Assembly (NCBI GenBank): GCA_019243445.1
Contig: JAFAUH010000053.1
Location: 1 to 37,648, forward strand
Direction of reading: 5' to 3'
Source: Streptomycetaceae bacterium
GTDB taxonomy: Bacteria; Actinomycetota; Actinomycetes; Streptomycetales; Streptomycetaceae
Length of the DNA: 37,648 nt
Below the pieces are notes generated by a model. The model saw only the letters and a list, made by a program, of their open reading frames with translations. It did no database searches and was not told the DNA's origin. The translations under genes were made by a program, and so were the position numbers. This document shows positions 9,144-16,757 of this stretch, one piece after another (positions within the stretch are counted from its first letter, which is position 1; each line of letters opens with the position of its first letter).

Positions 9144-10247
9144 CTACCGCACTGCCATCTCCCCGGCGATCGCCGTGGCGAAAGCGTCCACATCCTCCTT
9201 GGTCGTGTCGAACGAGCACATCCAGCGCACAGCGCCAGTCGCTTCGTCCCACACGTAGAAACGGAAACGCTTGTGGAGCCGCTCGGTCACCTCGCGTGGC
9301 AGCGTCGCGAAGACTCCGTTCGCCTGCACCGGGTAGAGCACCGAGACACCGTCGATCCCGCGGACGGCGTCCGCCAGCCGCGTTGCCATCGCGTTGGCGT
9401 GCCGTGCGCTGCGCAGCCAAAGATCACCGGCGAGCAGCGCCTCGAACTGCACTGAGATAAAGCGCATCTTGGAGGCCAACTGCATCGACAGCTTGCGCAG
9501 ATGCTTCATCGCACGTACCCGCCGCGGATCGAGCACGACGACGCACTCGCCGAACAGCAGCCCGTTCTTGGTCCCACCGAAGCTGAGGACGTCCACTCCG
9601 GCCTCGGTGGTGAATTCGGCGAGCGGCACGCCCAGCGTCGCGGCGGCGTTGGAGATCCGCGCGCCGTCAAGGTGCACCGCCATGCCGTGCTCATGGGCGC
9701 GGTCGCAGATCGCCCGGATCTCCTCCGGCGTGTAGCAGGTGCCCAATTCGGTGCTCTGGGTGAGAGAGACGATCTGCGGCTGGGCACGGTGCTCGTCGTC
9801 GAATCCCCATGCCTCCCGGTCGATCAGTTCGGGGGTGAGCTTGCCGTCAGGCGTGGGGATCGCCAGCAGCTTGAGCCCGCCGATGCGTTCGGGCGCCCCG
9901 CACTCGTCCACGTTGATGTGTGCGGACGCGGTGCAGATCACCGCCCCCCACCGTTCGGTGAGCGCCTGCAGCGCGGTGACGTTGGCGCCGGTGCCGTTGA
10001 ACACCGGGTACACCTCGGCGTACGAGCCGAAGTGGCGGCGGAAGACGTCCTGCAGATGCGCGGTGTATTCGTCCTCGCCGTAGGCGCTCTGGTGGCCGCC
10101 GTTGGCGAGCGCGAGCGCCTGGAGCACCTCGGGGTGCACACCCGCGTAGTTGTCGCTGGCGAAGCCGCGCGCTCCGGGATCGTGGCGTCGTACGGCGTCG
10201 GTGGCAGGTCGGTCGGTCCGGTCGGTCACGGTCGAGGGGTGAGCCAC
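9144..10247 (-). CDS. ltaE: Low-specificity L-threonine aldolase
   Basis: A 367-residue fold-type I PLP enzyme that splits L-threonine or L-allo-threonine to glycine and acetaldehyde. It has FASDNYAGVHPEV (29-41), GYGED-like AYGEDEYT (55-62), FNGTGAN (83-89), SAHINVDECGA (108-118) with the ring-stacking histidine, HLDGARISNAA (192-202) with the PLP-contacting Asp, and LSFGGTKNG (221-229) with the Schiff-base lysine K227. Length fits the family. The start overlaps the end of the upstream SDR gene by 22 bases, indicating translational coupling. It is the last gene of the DUF6421-SDR-ltaE unit. Confidence in the family is high; substrate stereopreference cannot be read from the sequence. Confidence 0.92.
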   Translation of the reverse strand: MAHPSTVTDRTDRPATDAVRRHDPGARGFASDNYAGVHPEVLQALALANGGHQSAYGEDEYTAHLQDVFRRHFGSYAEVYPVFNGTGANVTALQALTERWGAVICTASAHINVDECGAPERIGGLKLLAIPTPDGKLTPELIDREAWGFDDEHRAQPQIVSLTQSTELGTCYTPEEIRAICDRAHEHGMAVHLDGARISNAAATLGVPLAEFTTEAGVDVLSFGGTKNGLLFGECVVVLDPRRVRAMKHLRKLSMQLASKMRFISVQFEALLAGDLWLRSARHANAMATRLADAVRGIDGVSVLYPVQANGVFATLPREVTERLHKRFRFYVWDEATGAVRWMCSFDTTKEDVDAFATAIAGEMAVR

Positions 10248-10984
10248 AAGCGGTTTCCGTTCACTTCATCGGCAGGCCGGGTCCACACCTCGGCGATGGT
10301 GTCCGCCAGCTCGCCCACATCGGTGAATCCGGCGAATTTCGCGTTCGGGCGCTGCGCCCGCATCTCGTTGTGCACAAGCGCCTTGACGATGATGATCGTA
10401 GCGGCGGCAGTCGGTCCGGCCTCGCCCCCGGCTTTGCGGAAGGAGTCCGCGAGTGCCAGTGTCCATGCCTCGGCCGCTGCCTTGGCAGCGGCATAGGCCG
10501 CGTTGCCCGCGGTGGGCTTGGTCGCGCCGGACTGGCTGATCAGCACATACCGTCCGAACGCGCTGCGCAGCAAGGGATCATGGAAGGCGAGCGAGGTGTG
10601 CTGGACGGTACGCACGAGCAGGTCGGCCAGGACGGTCCAGTCGTCCAGATCCGTCTCCGGAAAGGTGGCAGAGCCACGCCACCCGCCCACAAGATGGACC
10701 AGGCCGTCGATGCGGCCGAACTGCTTCTCGGTACGGTCGGCCCACTGCCGGGCCGCGTCGATATCGAGCAGGTCGATGATGTCTCCGGTGATGTTGCCGC
10801 CCCCGGCCTGGTAGCGGGCGGCGTCGACCGCTTCGGCGAGACGCTCCGGCTGGGCGTCTGCGGCCACGACGTGCACTCCTGCCTGGGCGAGACGGCACAA
10901 CGTGGCCTTGCCCGCCGGGCCGCCGGCCCCCGCCACCGCGATCACCGCGCCGCTCAGCGGGCCGCTGCTGGTCTCAGTGGTCAT
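10226..10984 (-). CDS. SDR family NAD(P)-dependent oxidoreductase
   Basis: A 252-residue classical short-chain dehydrogenase fold. The nucleotide loop is AVAGAGGPAGKA (residues 16-27), a variant of TGxxxGIG. D62-type helix capping is not clear, but the active-site Tyr-x3-Lys is YAAAK (Y164, K168), with S150/S152 upstream. The usual NNAG is replaced by HLVGGW (97-102). It lies 63 nt after the DUF6421 gene and overlaps the threonine aldolase gene by 22 bases, so the three are almost certainly one transcript. The substrate is unknown; a role around a hydroxy-amino acid or its aldehyde product is inference from the neighbour only. Confidence 0.85.
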   Translation of the reverse strand: MTTETSSGPLSGAVIAVAGAGGPAGKATLCRLAQAGVHVVAADAQPERLAEAVDAARYQAGGGNITGDIIDLLDIDAARQWADRTEKQFGRIDGLVHLVGGWRGSATFPETDLDDWTVLADLLVRTVQHTSLAFHDPLLRSAFGRYVLISQSGATKPTAGNAAYAAAKAAAEAWTLALADSFRKAGGEAGPTAAATIIIVKALVHNEMRAQRPNAKFAGFTDVGELADTIAEVWTRPADEVNGNRLWLTPRP

Positions 10985-11047
10985 CGCCTTCGCCTCCTGC
11001 CCCTTTGGCCTTCTTTGGGCCTAGACCCTGTCCGGGCCCAGCGCACG

Positions 11048-12433
11048 TCACGCGGCCACTCGCACCGCATCGTCGGCAGTGATTCCCTTTGTCGAGGCGA
11101 TCACATCACGCAACTTCTTCGCGAGCGCCTCATAGAACATGCTGAGCGGAAACTCATCCGGCAGCACGTCGTCGACGAGTTTGCGCGGCGGAAGCGAAAG
11201 ATCCAGGGCGTCGGGGCCCTTGGCCCATACCGAGCCGGGGTGCGGCGCGAGATAGGTCGAAACCAGCTCGTAGGCCGCAAACCAATGGACGAGCTTGGGC
11301 CGGTCGATGCCCTTCCGGTAGAGCTTTTCGATCTCTGCGCAGAGCTCGTTGGTGACTTGCGGCGCACGCTGCCAGTCGATGCGAAGGGTGTTGTCCGTCC
11401 AGCGCAGCACGTCATGCTTGTGCAGGTATGCGAAGAGCAGTTGGCCTCCCAGGCCATCGTAATTGCGGACCCGGTCGCCGGTAACCGGGAAGCGGAAGAG
11501 CCGGTCGAACAGAACTGCGTACTGGACGAGGGCACCCTGCTGGTAACCGTCCGATTCGAGCTCGACCGCCTCCTTGAAAGCGGTCAGGTCGCAGCGCAGT
11601 TCTTCCAGTCCGTACATCCAGAACGGCTGGCGCTGCTTGATCATGAACGGATCGAATGGCAACTCACCGTGGCTGTGGGTCCGGTCGTGGATCATGTCCC
11701 AGAGCACGAAGGTCTGCTGCGCGAGCTCCTGGTCGGCAACGAGGTCCGCGGCACGCTCGGGGAGTGCGAGACCGAGGGCGGTGATGGCGGCCTTCGTCAC
11801 GCGGCGGAAGCGGGCTGCTTCACGGTCGCAGAAGATGGCACCCCAGCTGAACCGTTCCGGCACCTCGCGGACCGCGACCGTCTCGGGGAAGAGCACGGCG
11901 GAATTCGTGTCATAGCCGCTGGTGAAGTCCTCGAAGGCGATCGGCACGAACATGGGGTTGTCGTAGCGGGTCCGCTCCAGTTCGGCGAGCCACTCGGGCC
12001 ATACCACGCGCAGCGCGACGGCCTCCAGGTTGCGGTAGGGGTTGCCGTTTTGGGTGTACATCGCGAAGACGACGAGGTGCTCCAGGCCGTCATGGCGGTC
12101 GGCCGCGGGCTGGAAGGCCAGCAATGAGTCGAGGAAGTCGGGGACGCCGAATCCTTCCCTGCCCCAGCGGCGGAGGTCGGCGATGAGTGCCTGGTGGTAT
12201 GCGGCGTCGTGCGGCAGCAGCGGAGCGAGCTCCTGGACGGCGCCGATCACGCGTTCCAGCCGGTCTTCCACCTCGAATCGCGCAGGTGCGCCCTCGGCGG
12301 TGAGGTCGATGGAGCCGTCCTTCGACTGCCATACCCGTATCGCCTCGACCGCGTCTTTGAGTACGGCCCAGGCAGGCTGCCGAACGATACCTTCGTCGCC
12401 GCTCGTCGCGACCGACAGGAAATCTTCTCTCAT
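11048..12433 (-). CDS. DUF6421 family protein of unknown function
   Basis: A 461-residue soluble protein without signal peptide or membrane segments. I recognise it as the actinobacterial DUF6421 family, which to my knowledge has no assigned function. The most conserved-looking block is WDMIHDRTHSHGELPFDPF near residue 250, where HDRTH resembles a metal-binding HxxxH, followed by EELRCDL about 20 residues later, which could supply an acidic ligand. No other known domain is seen. Start: GTG 12436 and ATG 12433 are adjacent; GGAGG lies 7 nt before the ATG but only 4 nt before the GTG, so ATG is preferred. It leads the operon with the SDR and threonine aldolase genes. Enzyme activity is possible but unproven. 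Confidence 0.8.
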   Translation of the reverse strand: MREDFLSVATSGDEGIVRQPAWAVLKDAVEAIRVWQSKDGSIDLTAEGAPARFEVEDRLERVIGAVQELAPLLPHDAAYHQALIADLRRWGREGFGVPDFLDSLLAFQPAADRHDGLEHLVVFAMYTQNGNPYRNLEAVALRVVWPEWLAELERTRYDNPMFVPIAFEDFTSGYDTNSAVLFPETVAVREVPERFSWGAIFCDREAARFRRVTKAAITALGLALPERAADLVADQELAQQTFVLWDMIHDRTHSHGELPFDPFMIKQRQPFWMYGLEELRCDLTAFKEAVELESDGYQQGALVQYAVLFDRLFRFPVTGDRVRNYDGLGGQLLFAYLHKHDVLRWTDNTLRIDWQRAPQVTNELCAEIEKLYRKGIDRPKLVHWFAAYELVSTYLAPHPGSVWAKGPDALDLSLPPRKLVDDVLPDEFPLSMFYEALAKKLRDVIASTKGITADDAVRVAA

Positions 12434-12477
12434 CACTCGTCCTCCACGGAGTATTTTTGCCCCAGGCCTGAGAGGGA

Positions 12478-12520
12478 TGCAAGATTGTGCGATTCACGGG
12501 GAGGATTCAGATGATCCTCC
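12478..12520 (-). promoter_or_regulatory. Inverted repeats in the DUF6421 operon leader
   Basis: Two symmetric elements lie in an unusually AT-rich region (12437-12600). TGCAAGATTGTGC (12478-12490) has half-sites TGCAA and TTGTGC, close to a TGCAA-N3-TTGCA Lrp/AsnC-like palindrome. GGAGGAT (12500-12506) and ATCCTCC (12514-12520) form a perfect 7-bp pair with a 7-nt spacer. Both are upstream of the DUF6421 start on the minus strand and are candidate operators. Which protein would bind is unknown; no regulator gene is adjacent. Confidence 0.4.
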
Positions 12521-12730
12521 AGAAAAATCTAGGTTTCGCGAATATTTTTCCTGCTTCTTACCCATTCCGAAGGAGATTTACCATCCTGGCCGGGTCGCCG
12601 CCACGCAGCCACCGGTGGTTCGGCAGATCGTCACCGCGGGTGGCTGTGGTTAGGGTGGCCGGTGAGCTGCTGCGGGCGACCGCGGGAGGCGAAGGCCGGA
12701 GTACGACCGGAGTGCGGAGGCGCGAGCACG

Positions 12731-13465
12731 TTGACTTTCTTCACCGTCGGCCACCGCGGCGTCATGGGCGTCGAACCGGAGAACACCCTGCGCTCCTTCA
12801 TCAGGGCCGAGCGTGAAGGGCTTGACGGGATCGAGCTCGACCTGCACCTGAGCAAGGACGGCGAGCTCGTCGTCATGCATGACGACACTGTCGACCGCAC
12901 CACCGACGGCACCGGGGCCATCGCCGGTCTCACCCTCGCCGAGCTGCGCGAACTCGACGCCGGCCTGGGCGAGCGGGTGCCGGTCTTCGAAGAGGTGGTG
13001 GACGCTGTGAGCCGGCCACTGCAGGCTGAGATCAAGGATGTGGCGGCGGCCCGAGTCCTCGCGGGAGTGCTGCGTCGGCGTCAGCTGCTCGAGCGGGTCT
13101 GCGTGCTCTCCTTCCACGACTCGGCGCTGCTGGAGATCAGGGAACTCCTGCCCGAGGTGCGGACGGTGCTGGTGGCGGGGCGCACGGGCGCAGACTTCGT
13201 CTCGCGGGCGCAGGCGGTCGGTGCTCGGCTGGTCAGCCTCGAACTGCGCAAGCTCAGCCTCGACGTTGTCGAGCGTTGCCAGGCCGCGGGCATCGCCGTC
13301 ATGGCCTGGACCGTCAACACACCGCACGAACTGGCGCTGGCCCATGCGCTCCGGCTCAACGGTGCGGCCACCGATGTGCCGGAGATCAAGCGGGCGGTGG
13401 AGGCCGCTGAGGCCGCTTCCCGGCCAGGCGCTTGGTCGTGTTCAGCCGAGCTTCTTGATCAGTAA
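12731..13465 (+). CDS. Glycerophosphodiester phosphodiesterase
   Basis: A 244-residue GDPD TIM-barrel enzyme that hydrolyses glycerophosphodiesters to glycerol 3-phosphate and an alcohol. It shows VGHRG (6-10) and EPENTL with the catalytic His/Arg and Glu, DGIELDLHLSKDGELVVMHD with the metal-binding E/D pair and second catalytic His, then TVDRTTDGTG. The QAEIKD strand and the C-terminal AWTVNTPHE segment complete the family pattern. No signal peptide is present, so it is likely cytoplasmic. The TTG start at 12731 was chosen because GGAGG lies 10 nt upstream and because similarity to the family begins directly after it; the frame is open further upstream but with unrelated residues. It is divergent from the DUF6421 operon. 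Confidence 0.9.
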   Translation: MTFFTVGHRGVMGVEPENTLRSFIRAEREGLDGIELDLHLSKDGELVVMHDDTVDRTTDGTGAIAGLTLAELRELDAGLGERVPVFEEVVDAVSRPLQAEIKDVAAARVLAGVLRRRQLLERVCVLSFHDSALLEIRELLPEVRTVLVAGRTGADFVSRAQAVGARLVSLELRKLSLDVVERCQAAGIAVMAWTVNTPHELALAHALRLNGAATDVPEIKRAVEAAEAASRPGAWSCSAELLDQ

Positions 13466-13503
13466 CCCGAACCGCAGATCACCGAAGCGTGGCTGGACTG
13501 GCC

Positions 13504-13530
13504 GCGGTGCCCCGAGGCGCGGCGCACCGC
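13504..13530 (+). terminator. Putative terminator after the GDPD gene
   Basis: GCGGTGC (13504-13510) and GCACCGC (13524-13530) form a perfect 7-bp stem with a 13-nt loop, 38 nt after the GDPD stop. There is no T-run, as is common in Streptomyces terminators. Confidence 0.45.
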
Positions 13531-13551
13531 TGCGCGGATGACCTGAGACCG

Positions 13552-13557
13552 TATCGT
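13552..13557 (+). promoter_or_regulatory. -10 box for a leaderless VOC transcript
   Basis: TATCGT lies 7 nt before the ATG at 13565 and no Shine-Dalgarno is present. The spacing predicts transcription starting at or next to the A of ATG. Confidence 0.5.
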
Positions 13558-13564
13558 CCGCCTT

Positions 13565-13951
13565 ATGGTCAACGTATTGAGCAGCCGGATCCTGCTGCAG
13601 CCGACCGTTTTGGAGCGGTCCCGCGCTTTCTACCGCGACGCCCTCGGTTTGGCGATCTACCGCGAATTCGGGCAGGGGCCGGAGCGGGGCACGGTGTTCT
13701 TCCTCGGCGGCGGCCATTTGGAGCTCTCGGGCAGCTCGGATCATTCACCGGCACCGGGGATGCGGCTGTGGCTGCAGGTCCCGGATGTACGGGAGGCGCA
13801 TGAACAGCTCACCGCGCGTGGCATCGAGGTGGTGCGGCAACCGCGGCGGGAGCCGTGGGGGTTGATCGAGATGTGGATCAGCGATCCCGACGGGGTGCAG
13901 ATCTGCGTGGTGGAGGTGCCGGAGGACCATCCCATCCGGTACCGGCCCTGA
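13565..13951 (+). CDS. VOC family (glyoxalase/bleomycin-resistance fold) protein
   Basis: A 128-residue single VOC unit with two beta-alpha-beta-beta-beta modules. The first reads LLQPTVLERSRAFYRDALGLAIYREFG and VFFLGGGHLELSG; the second LWLQVPDVREAHEQLTARGIEVVRQPRREPWGLIEMWISDPDGVQICVVEV, the terminal DPDGV...E pattern being characteristic. Potential metal ligands are the His/Glu of GHLELSG and the final glutamate of VVEV. Proteins this short act as dimers. The superfamily covers glyoxalases, dioxygenases, isomerases and antibiotic-binding proteins, so the function cannot be named. It stands alone between the GDPD and DUF5134 genes. Confidence 0.85.
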   Translation: MVNVLSSRILLQPTVLERSRAFYRDALGLAIYREFGQGPERGTVFFLGGGHLELSGSSDHSPAPGMRLWLQVPDVREAHEQLTARGIEVVRQPRREPWGLIEMWISDPDGVQICVVEVPEDHPIRYRP

Positions 13952-14120
13952 GCAATGTGTGGGCCAGTTCGTCAGGCGACTCCGGTCCCCACTCCCCACA
14001 CACAGACCACCTCGCGCCGGCACTCGGGAATGCGCCCTGCCGCACTACCGTGCGCCGTGTGTGCGCCGAACACCCCGGGCATCTTCCTTACGTGGCATCG
14101 GTACGGACCGGGGAGGGATC

Positions 14121-14726
14121 GTGCACGGACCGCCGTTCGTCGGCTGGTTACTCGTGGTGATCGGTTCTGCCGCTGGGGTCTGGTGTCTTCTGCGTACGAG
14201 AGCAGGGCGCGCCGCCACGCCAGGTGAGCGGCGCACCGCGCGGAATGAAGGGCTTATGGGGCTCGGCATGGGCCTGATGGCGGTTCCCGCATCGGTTCTC
14301 GGTCAACCCCCCTGGGAACCAGTGGTATTGGTGCTGCTCTTCGGTGCGATGGCAGTGCGCTTCACCGTGCTGGCGCGTGACGATCTCCACCACTTCCACC
14401 ATGCCATGGAGACCGCTGCGATGGCCTACATGGCGGTCGCTATGGGCGCGGGCGGTGGATCGGGGATGGCGGGCATGGCAGGCATGGCCGCGAGCGGCGG
14501 TGACACAGGCGGACCGCCAGGCATACCGGTACTCACCGGCGTACTGCTCGCCTACTTCGCGCTTTACGCGCTGGCTGCGGGCATACGCCTGCTCCCTGCG
14601 AGCGGGTTCGAGCCGGCCATGGCCGCCGGACCGCAAACCGGATCCATACTCCAGGCCCCGGAGCTCACCGCGGCGTGCCGCCTGGCGCTGGGCATCGGGA
14701 TGTTCATCATGCTGCTGACGATGTGA
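14121..14726 (+). CDS. DUF5134 membrane protein with His/Met-rich segment
   Basis: A 201-residue integral membrane protein, with hydrophobic segments at about 6-24, 45-60, 66-84, 95-110, 135-158 and 184-200. The block ARDDLHHFHHAMETAAMAYM (86-105) followed by MGAGGGSGMAGMAGMAASGG contains four histidines (90, 91, 93, 94) and many methionines (96, 101, 104, 108, 116, 119, 122), a pattern that would suit soft-metal binding such as copper. GTG 14121 is chosen because GGGAGGG is directly upstream and the protein then begins with a membrane segment; the frame is open further back. The M56 metallopeptidase gene follows after 91 nt, and DUF5134-M56 neighbours are familiar in Streptomyces. Function unknown. 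Confidence 0.75.
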   Translation: MHGPPFVGWLLVVIGSAAGVWCLLRTRAGRAATPGERRTARNEGLMGLGMGLMAVPASVLGQPPWEPVVLVLLFGAMAVRFTVLARDDLHHFHHAMETAAMAYMAVAMGAGGGSGMAGMAGMAASGGDTGGPPGIPVLTGVLLAYFALYALAAGIRLLPASGFEPAMAAGPQTGSILQAPELTAACRLALGIGMFIMLLTM

Positions 14727-14804
14727 CGGCCGGATGATGTGACGGCTGGATGAGGCGTATGTCACCTTCCGGGACAGTCCGCCCCCTCGGGGGTAGGGGA
14801 GCCT

Positions 14805-14810
14805 TAGTCT
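14805..14810 (+). promoter_or_regulatory. -10 box for a leaderless M56 transcript
   Basis: TAGTCT lies 7 nt before ATG 14818. The purine-rich GGGGTAGGGGAG stretch ends too far upstream (about 15 nt) to serve as a normal ribosome site. Confidence 0.5.
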
Positions 14811-14817
14811 TTGCGCC

Positions 14818-15837
14818 ATGACGGTTCCGTTCGTGCTGCTGGTACTCGGCGCACTGACGGCAGCGCTGGCACCGCGTCTGCTGGCCCGAGCCGACTGGCC
14901 TGACCGCGAGCCCGTGCTGGCATTGTGGGTGTGGCAGTGCGTGATCGTCGGCGTCCTTCTGTGTTGTGTGTCGGCGATGGCGTTGTGCGCGTCCGCCGCC
15001 TGGGCCGAGGTGCGCGGGCACGTCTTTGCGCTCGCACCCCGCAGTGTGGTGGACGCGTATGGGCTGGCCAGGTACGGGAGGTGGGCGAGCCCCCTGGCCG
15101 TGCTGCTCGCGTGCGGCGGCGCCTGGACGGCAGCGATGCTCACACGTGAGCTACGCGACGCCGGCACCCAGCGTCGGCGTCGGCGCGCCGAGCTGCGCGC
15201 GCGCTGCCCACGGCTGCCCGGCGAGGCAACATCAGCCTCTCCCTATCTTCCGGGGGCACCTCCCGCCGCAGGCATGGGAAGGGAGGCATCCCCTGACGCG
15301 GCGGGCCCTGCGGGAGGCGGCGAGCACCTGCTGGTCCTGGAGAGTGAGCAGGCCGAGGCATGGCGGCTGTCCGGCTCCCGGCTCCAGCTGGTCATCACGA
15401 CGGCCGCCCTGCGCAGACTGCGGGGCAAGCAGCTCGATGCCGTGCTGGCCCACGAGCGAGGCCACGCCCGGGCCCGCCACGATTGGTTGCTGGCCTGCGC
15501 GTACGCCCTGGCCTCGGGCTTTCCGCAAGTGCCCGTCTTCGCGGGATTCCGTCATCAGGTGCACCGCTTGGTGGAGTTGGCGGCCGACGATGTGGCCTCG
15601 CGGCGCTTCGGCGGGCTGACCACCGCCTTGGCGCTGGTCGAACTCAATGAGGACCGAGGGGTGTTCGGGCCATGCCCTACACCGTTCGCCCAACTTCCGG
15701 GTCGGATCCACCGGCTGATCGACCCCGCTCCACGACTGACGCGGACACGCCGATTGGGAGTGACGGCGGTGGCACTGCTGGTGCCTGCCATTCCCTTGCT
15801 GGTGACCTTCGCTCCTGGTATCAGCGCGCTGACGTAG
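14818..15837 (+). CDS. M56 family membrane zinc metallopeptidase
   Basis: A 339-residue protein with membrane segments at about 4-22, 36-60, 90-108, 222-236 and 312-330. The zinc motif HERGH (212-216), in VLAHERGHARARHDW, and a downstream ELAADDVASRRFGG block with the third ligand Glu identify M56 (BlaR1/MecR1-type peptidase domain without a sensor domain). The active site would face the cytoplasm. A cytoplasmic loop at residues about 140-157 (SASPYLPGAPPAAGMGREASP) is encoded by a palindromic dispersed repeat inserted in frame at 15235-15285. No BlaI-type repressor is adjacent, so this is the free-standing Streptomyces type paired with DUF5134. Its substrate is unknown. Confidence 0.85.
   Translation: MTVPFVLLVLGALTAALAPRLLARADWPDREPVLALWVWQCVIVGVLLCCVSAMALCASAAWAEVRGHVFALAPRSVVDAYGLARYGRWASPLAVLLACGGAWTAAMLTRELRDAGTQRRRRRAELRARCPRLPGEATSASPYLPGAPPAAGMGREASPDAAGPAGGGEHLLVLESEQAEAWRLSGSRLQLVITTAALRRLRGKQLDAVLAHERGHARARHDWLLACAYALASGFPQVPVFAGFRHQVHRLVELAADDVASRRFGGLTTALALVELNEDRGVFGPCPTPFAQLPGRIHRLIDPAPRLTRTRRLGVTAVALLVPAIPLLVTFAPGISALT
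15235..15285 (-). repeat. Dispersed palindromic repeat, copy A (inside M56 gene)
   Basis: This 51-bp segment matches, in inverted orientation, the segment at 19161-19211 at 42 of 51 positions. Shared blocks are GCCTCTCC, GGGCACCTCCC and AAGG/CAGGC...GGGAG. It lies inside the M56 reading frame and, having a length divisible by three, keeps the frame open. In both copies the sequence GGCAACATCAG precedes the element on the plus strand. It looks like one of the small palindromic repeats scattered between Streptomyces genes. Confidence 0.7.
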
Positions 15838-15856
15838 GGGCATCCGGCGTGGGTCG

Positions 15857-15862
15857 TAGCAT
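15857..15862 (+). promoter_or_regulatory. -10 box for a leaderless PAP2 transcript
   Basis: TAGCAT lies 8 nt before ATG 15871; no Shine-Dalgarno sequence is present in the 33-nt gap after the M56 gene. Confidence 0.5.
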
Positions 15863-15870
15863 CGGCGTAC

Positions 15871-16572
15871 ATGTCCGCTGATACCTCCGCGTCCCCGCTC
15901 GCACCCTGGCGTCCCGCCGAGCGTGCCGCCCGGCTCCGCTGCCTGTCTTGGGCGGCCGTGCTGACTTGCGGCTTTCTTGTGCTGCTCGGCCTCCTTCTGG
16001 TGATGCCCGGGCGCCCGTCGTTGCTTTCCCTCGACCGGCGCACCGACACCGCTCTGCATGCTTTCGCGCTGGCCCATCCGGCTGTGACACGACTGTGTCT
16101 CGTTCTGACGGACTGGGTATGGGGCCCGACCCCCATGCGGCTGCTCACGCTGGCGGTGGCCGGTCTGCTGCTGTGGCGGGGTCACTGGCGCCGCGCGGTG
16201 TGGGCGCTGTTCGCATGCGCCGCGGGATGGGCGTTGGAGACGGGGGTGAAGGCGGCAGTCGGCCGTGCCCGCCCGCATTGGCCGCATCCGGTGGACACGG
16301 CCACCGCTGCTTCCTTCCCCTCTGGCCATGCCCTCGCGGCGGCGACGGCCTGTGTGACGCTGCTCTGGCTGACACGGCTGTACGGGGTACGGCGGTGGTG
16401 GTGGACGGTGCTGGTTGCGATTGGCGTGCTGTCCATCACCGGGGCCGGCTTCACCCGGCTCTATCTGGGGGTGCACTGGCCTTCCGACGTGTTCGCCGGG
16501 TGGCTGCTCGGCGGGGCCGTGGCGACGGCGTCGGCGGCCGTGACCGTGCCGTGGAAGCCGGTTGAGCGGTAA
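15871..16572 (+). CDS. PAP2 family membrane phosphatase
   Basis: A 233-residue membrane protein of the type-2 phosphatidic acid phosphatase superfamily. All three active-site motifs are present: KAAVGRARP (K127, R134), SFPSGHA (PSGH 150-153, catalytic His153) and TRLYLGVHWPSD (R196, H202 nucleophile, D206). Five to six membrane segments are seen (about 25-46, 68-82, 90-103, 108-122, 158-170, 178-195, 207-224). The active site would face outside, dephosphorylating lipid phosphates such as undecaprenyl pyrophosphate or phosphatidic acid; which one cannot be told. Starts at ATG 15871, 33 nt after the M56 stop. Confidence 0.92.
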   Translation: MSADTSASPLAPWRPAERAARLRCLSWAAVLTCGFLVLLGLLLVMPGRPSLLSLDRRTDTALHAFALAHPAVTRLCLVLTDWVWGPTPMRLLTLAVAGLLLWRGHWRRAVWALFACAAGWALETGVKAAVGRARPHWPHPVDTATAASFPSGHALAAATACVTLLWLTRLYGVRRWWWTVLVAIGVLSITGAGFTRLYLGVHWPSDVFAGWLLGGAVATASAAVTVPWKPVER

Positions 16573-16615
16573 CGACAGTGAGGGAGCAATCGCTGCAGCG
16601 GGAAGAATCGCGGGC

Positions 16616-16711
16616 ATGACAGCAACTGCGGAAGGCCACTTCAGGGGATGCGTCTTCGACTTCTTCGGCACGCTCTTTCGGAAGGGATCTGCGGTCGGTG
16701 CTCAAACCTGA
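16616..16711 (+). pseudogene. HAD-family hydrolase, N-terminal stub
   Basis: ATG 16616 opens a 31-codon frame ending TGA at 16709-16711. It reads FRGCVFDFFGTLFRK, which is the first strand and motif I (DxxGTL, nucleophile Asp) of a HAD-superfamily hydrolase, and then stops. No continuation of a HAD domain follows in any frame; within 60 nt the yjbQ gene begins. The remainder was probably deleted. GGAAGAA lies 7 nt upstream as a possible ribosome site. The stub is too short to be an enzyme. Confidence 0.55.
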
Positions 16712-16757
16712 TCGGCTGAGTGCGGCGGACGGTGACGCGGGGTCCAGCCACATCGGC

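Noticed and set aside
10370-12127. 585-codon plus-strand open frame
   Set aside because: It is antisense to the SDR and DUF6421 genes with no recognisable domain.
15232-16671. 479-codon minus-strand open frame
   Set aside because: It is antisense to the M56 and PAP2 genes, which carry clear motifs, and its own translation is Gln/Pro/Arg-rich noise.
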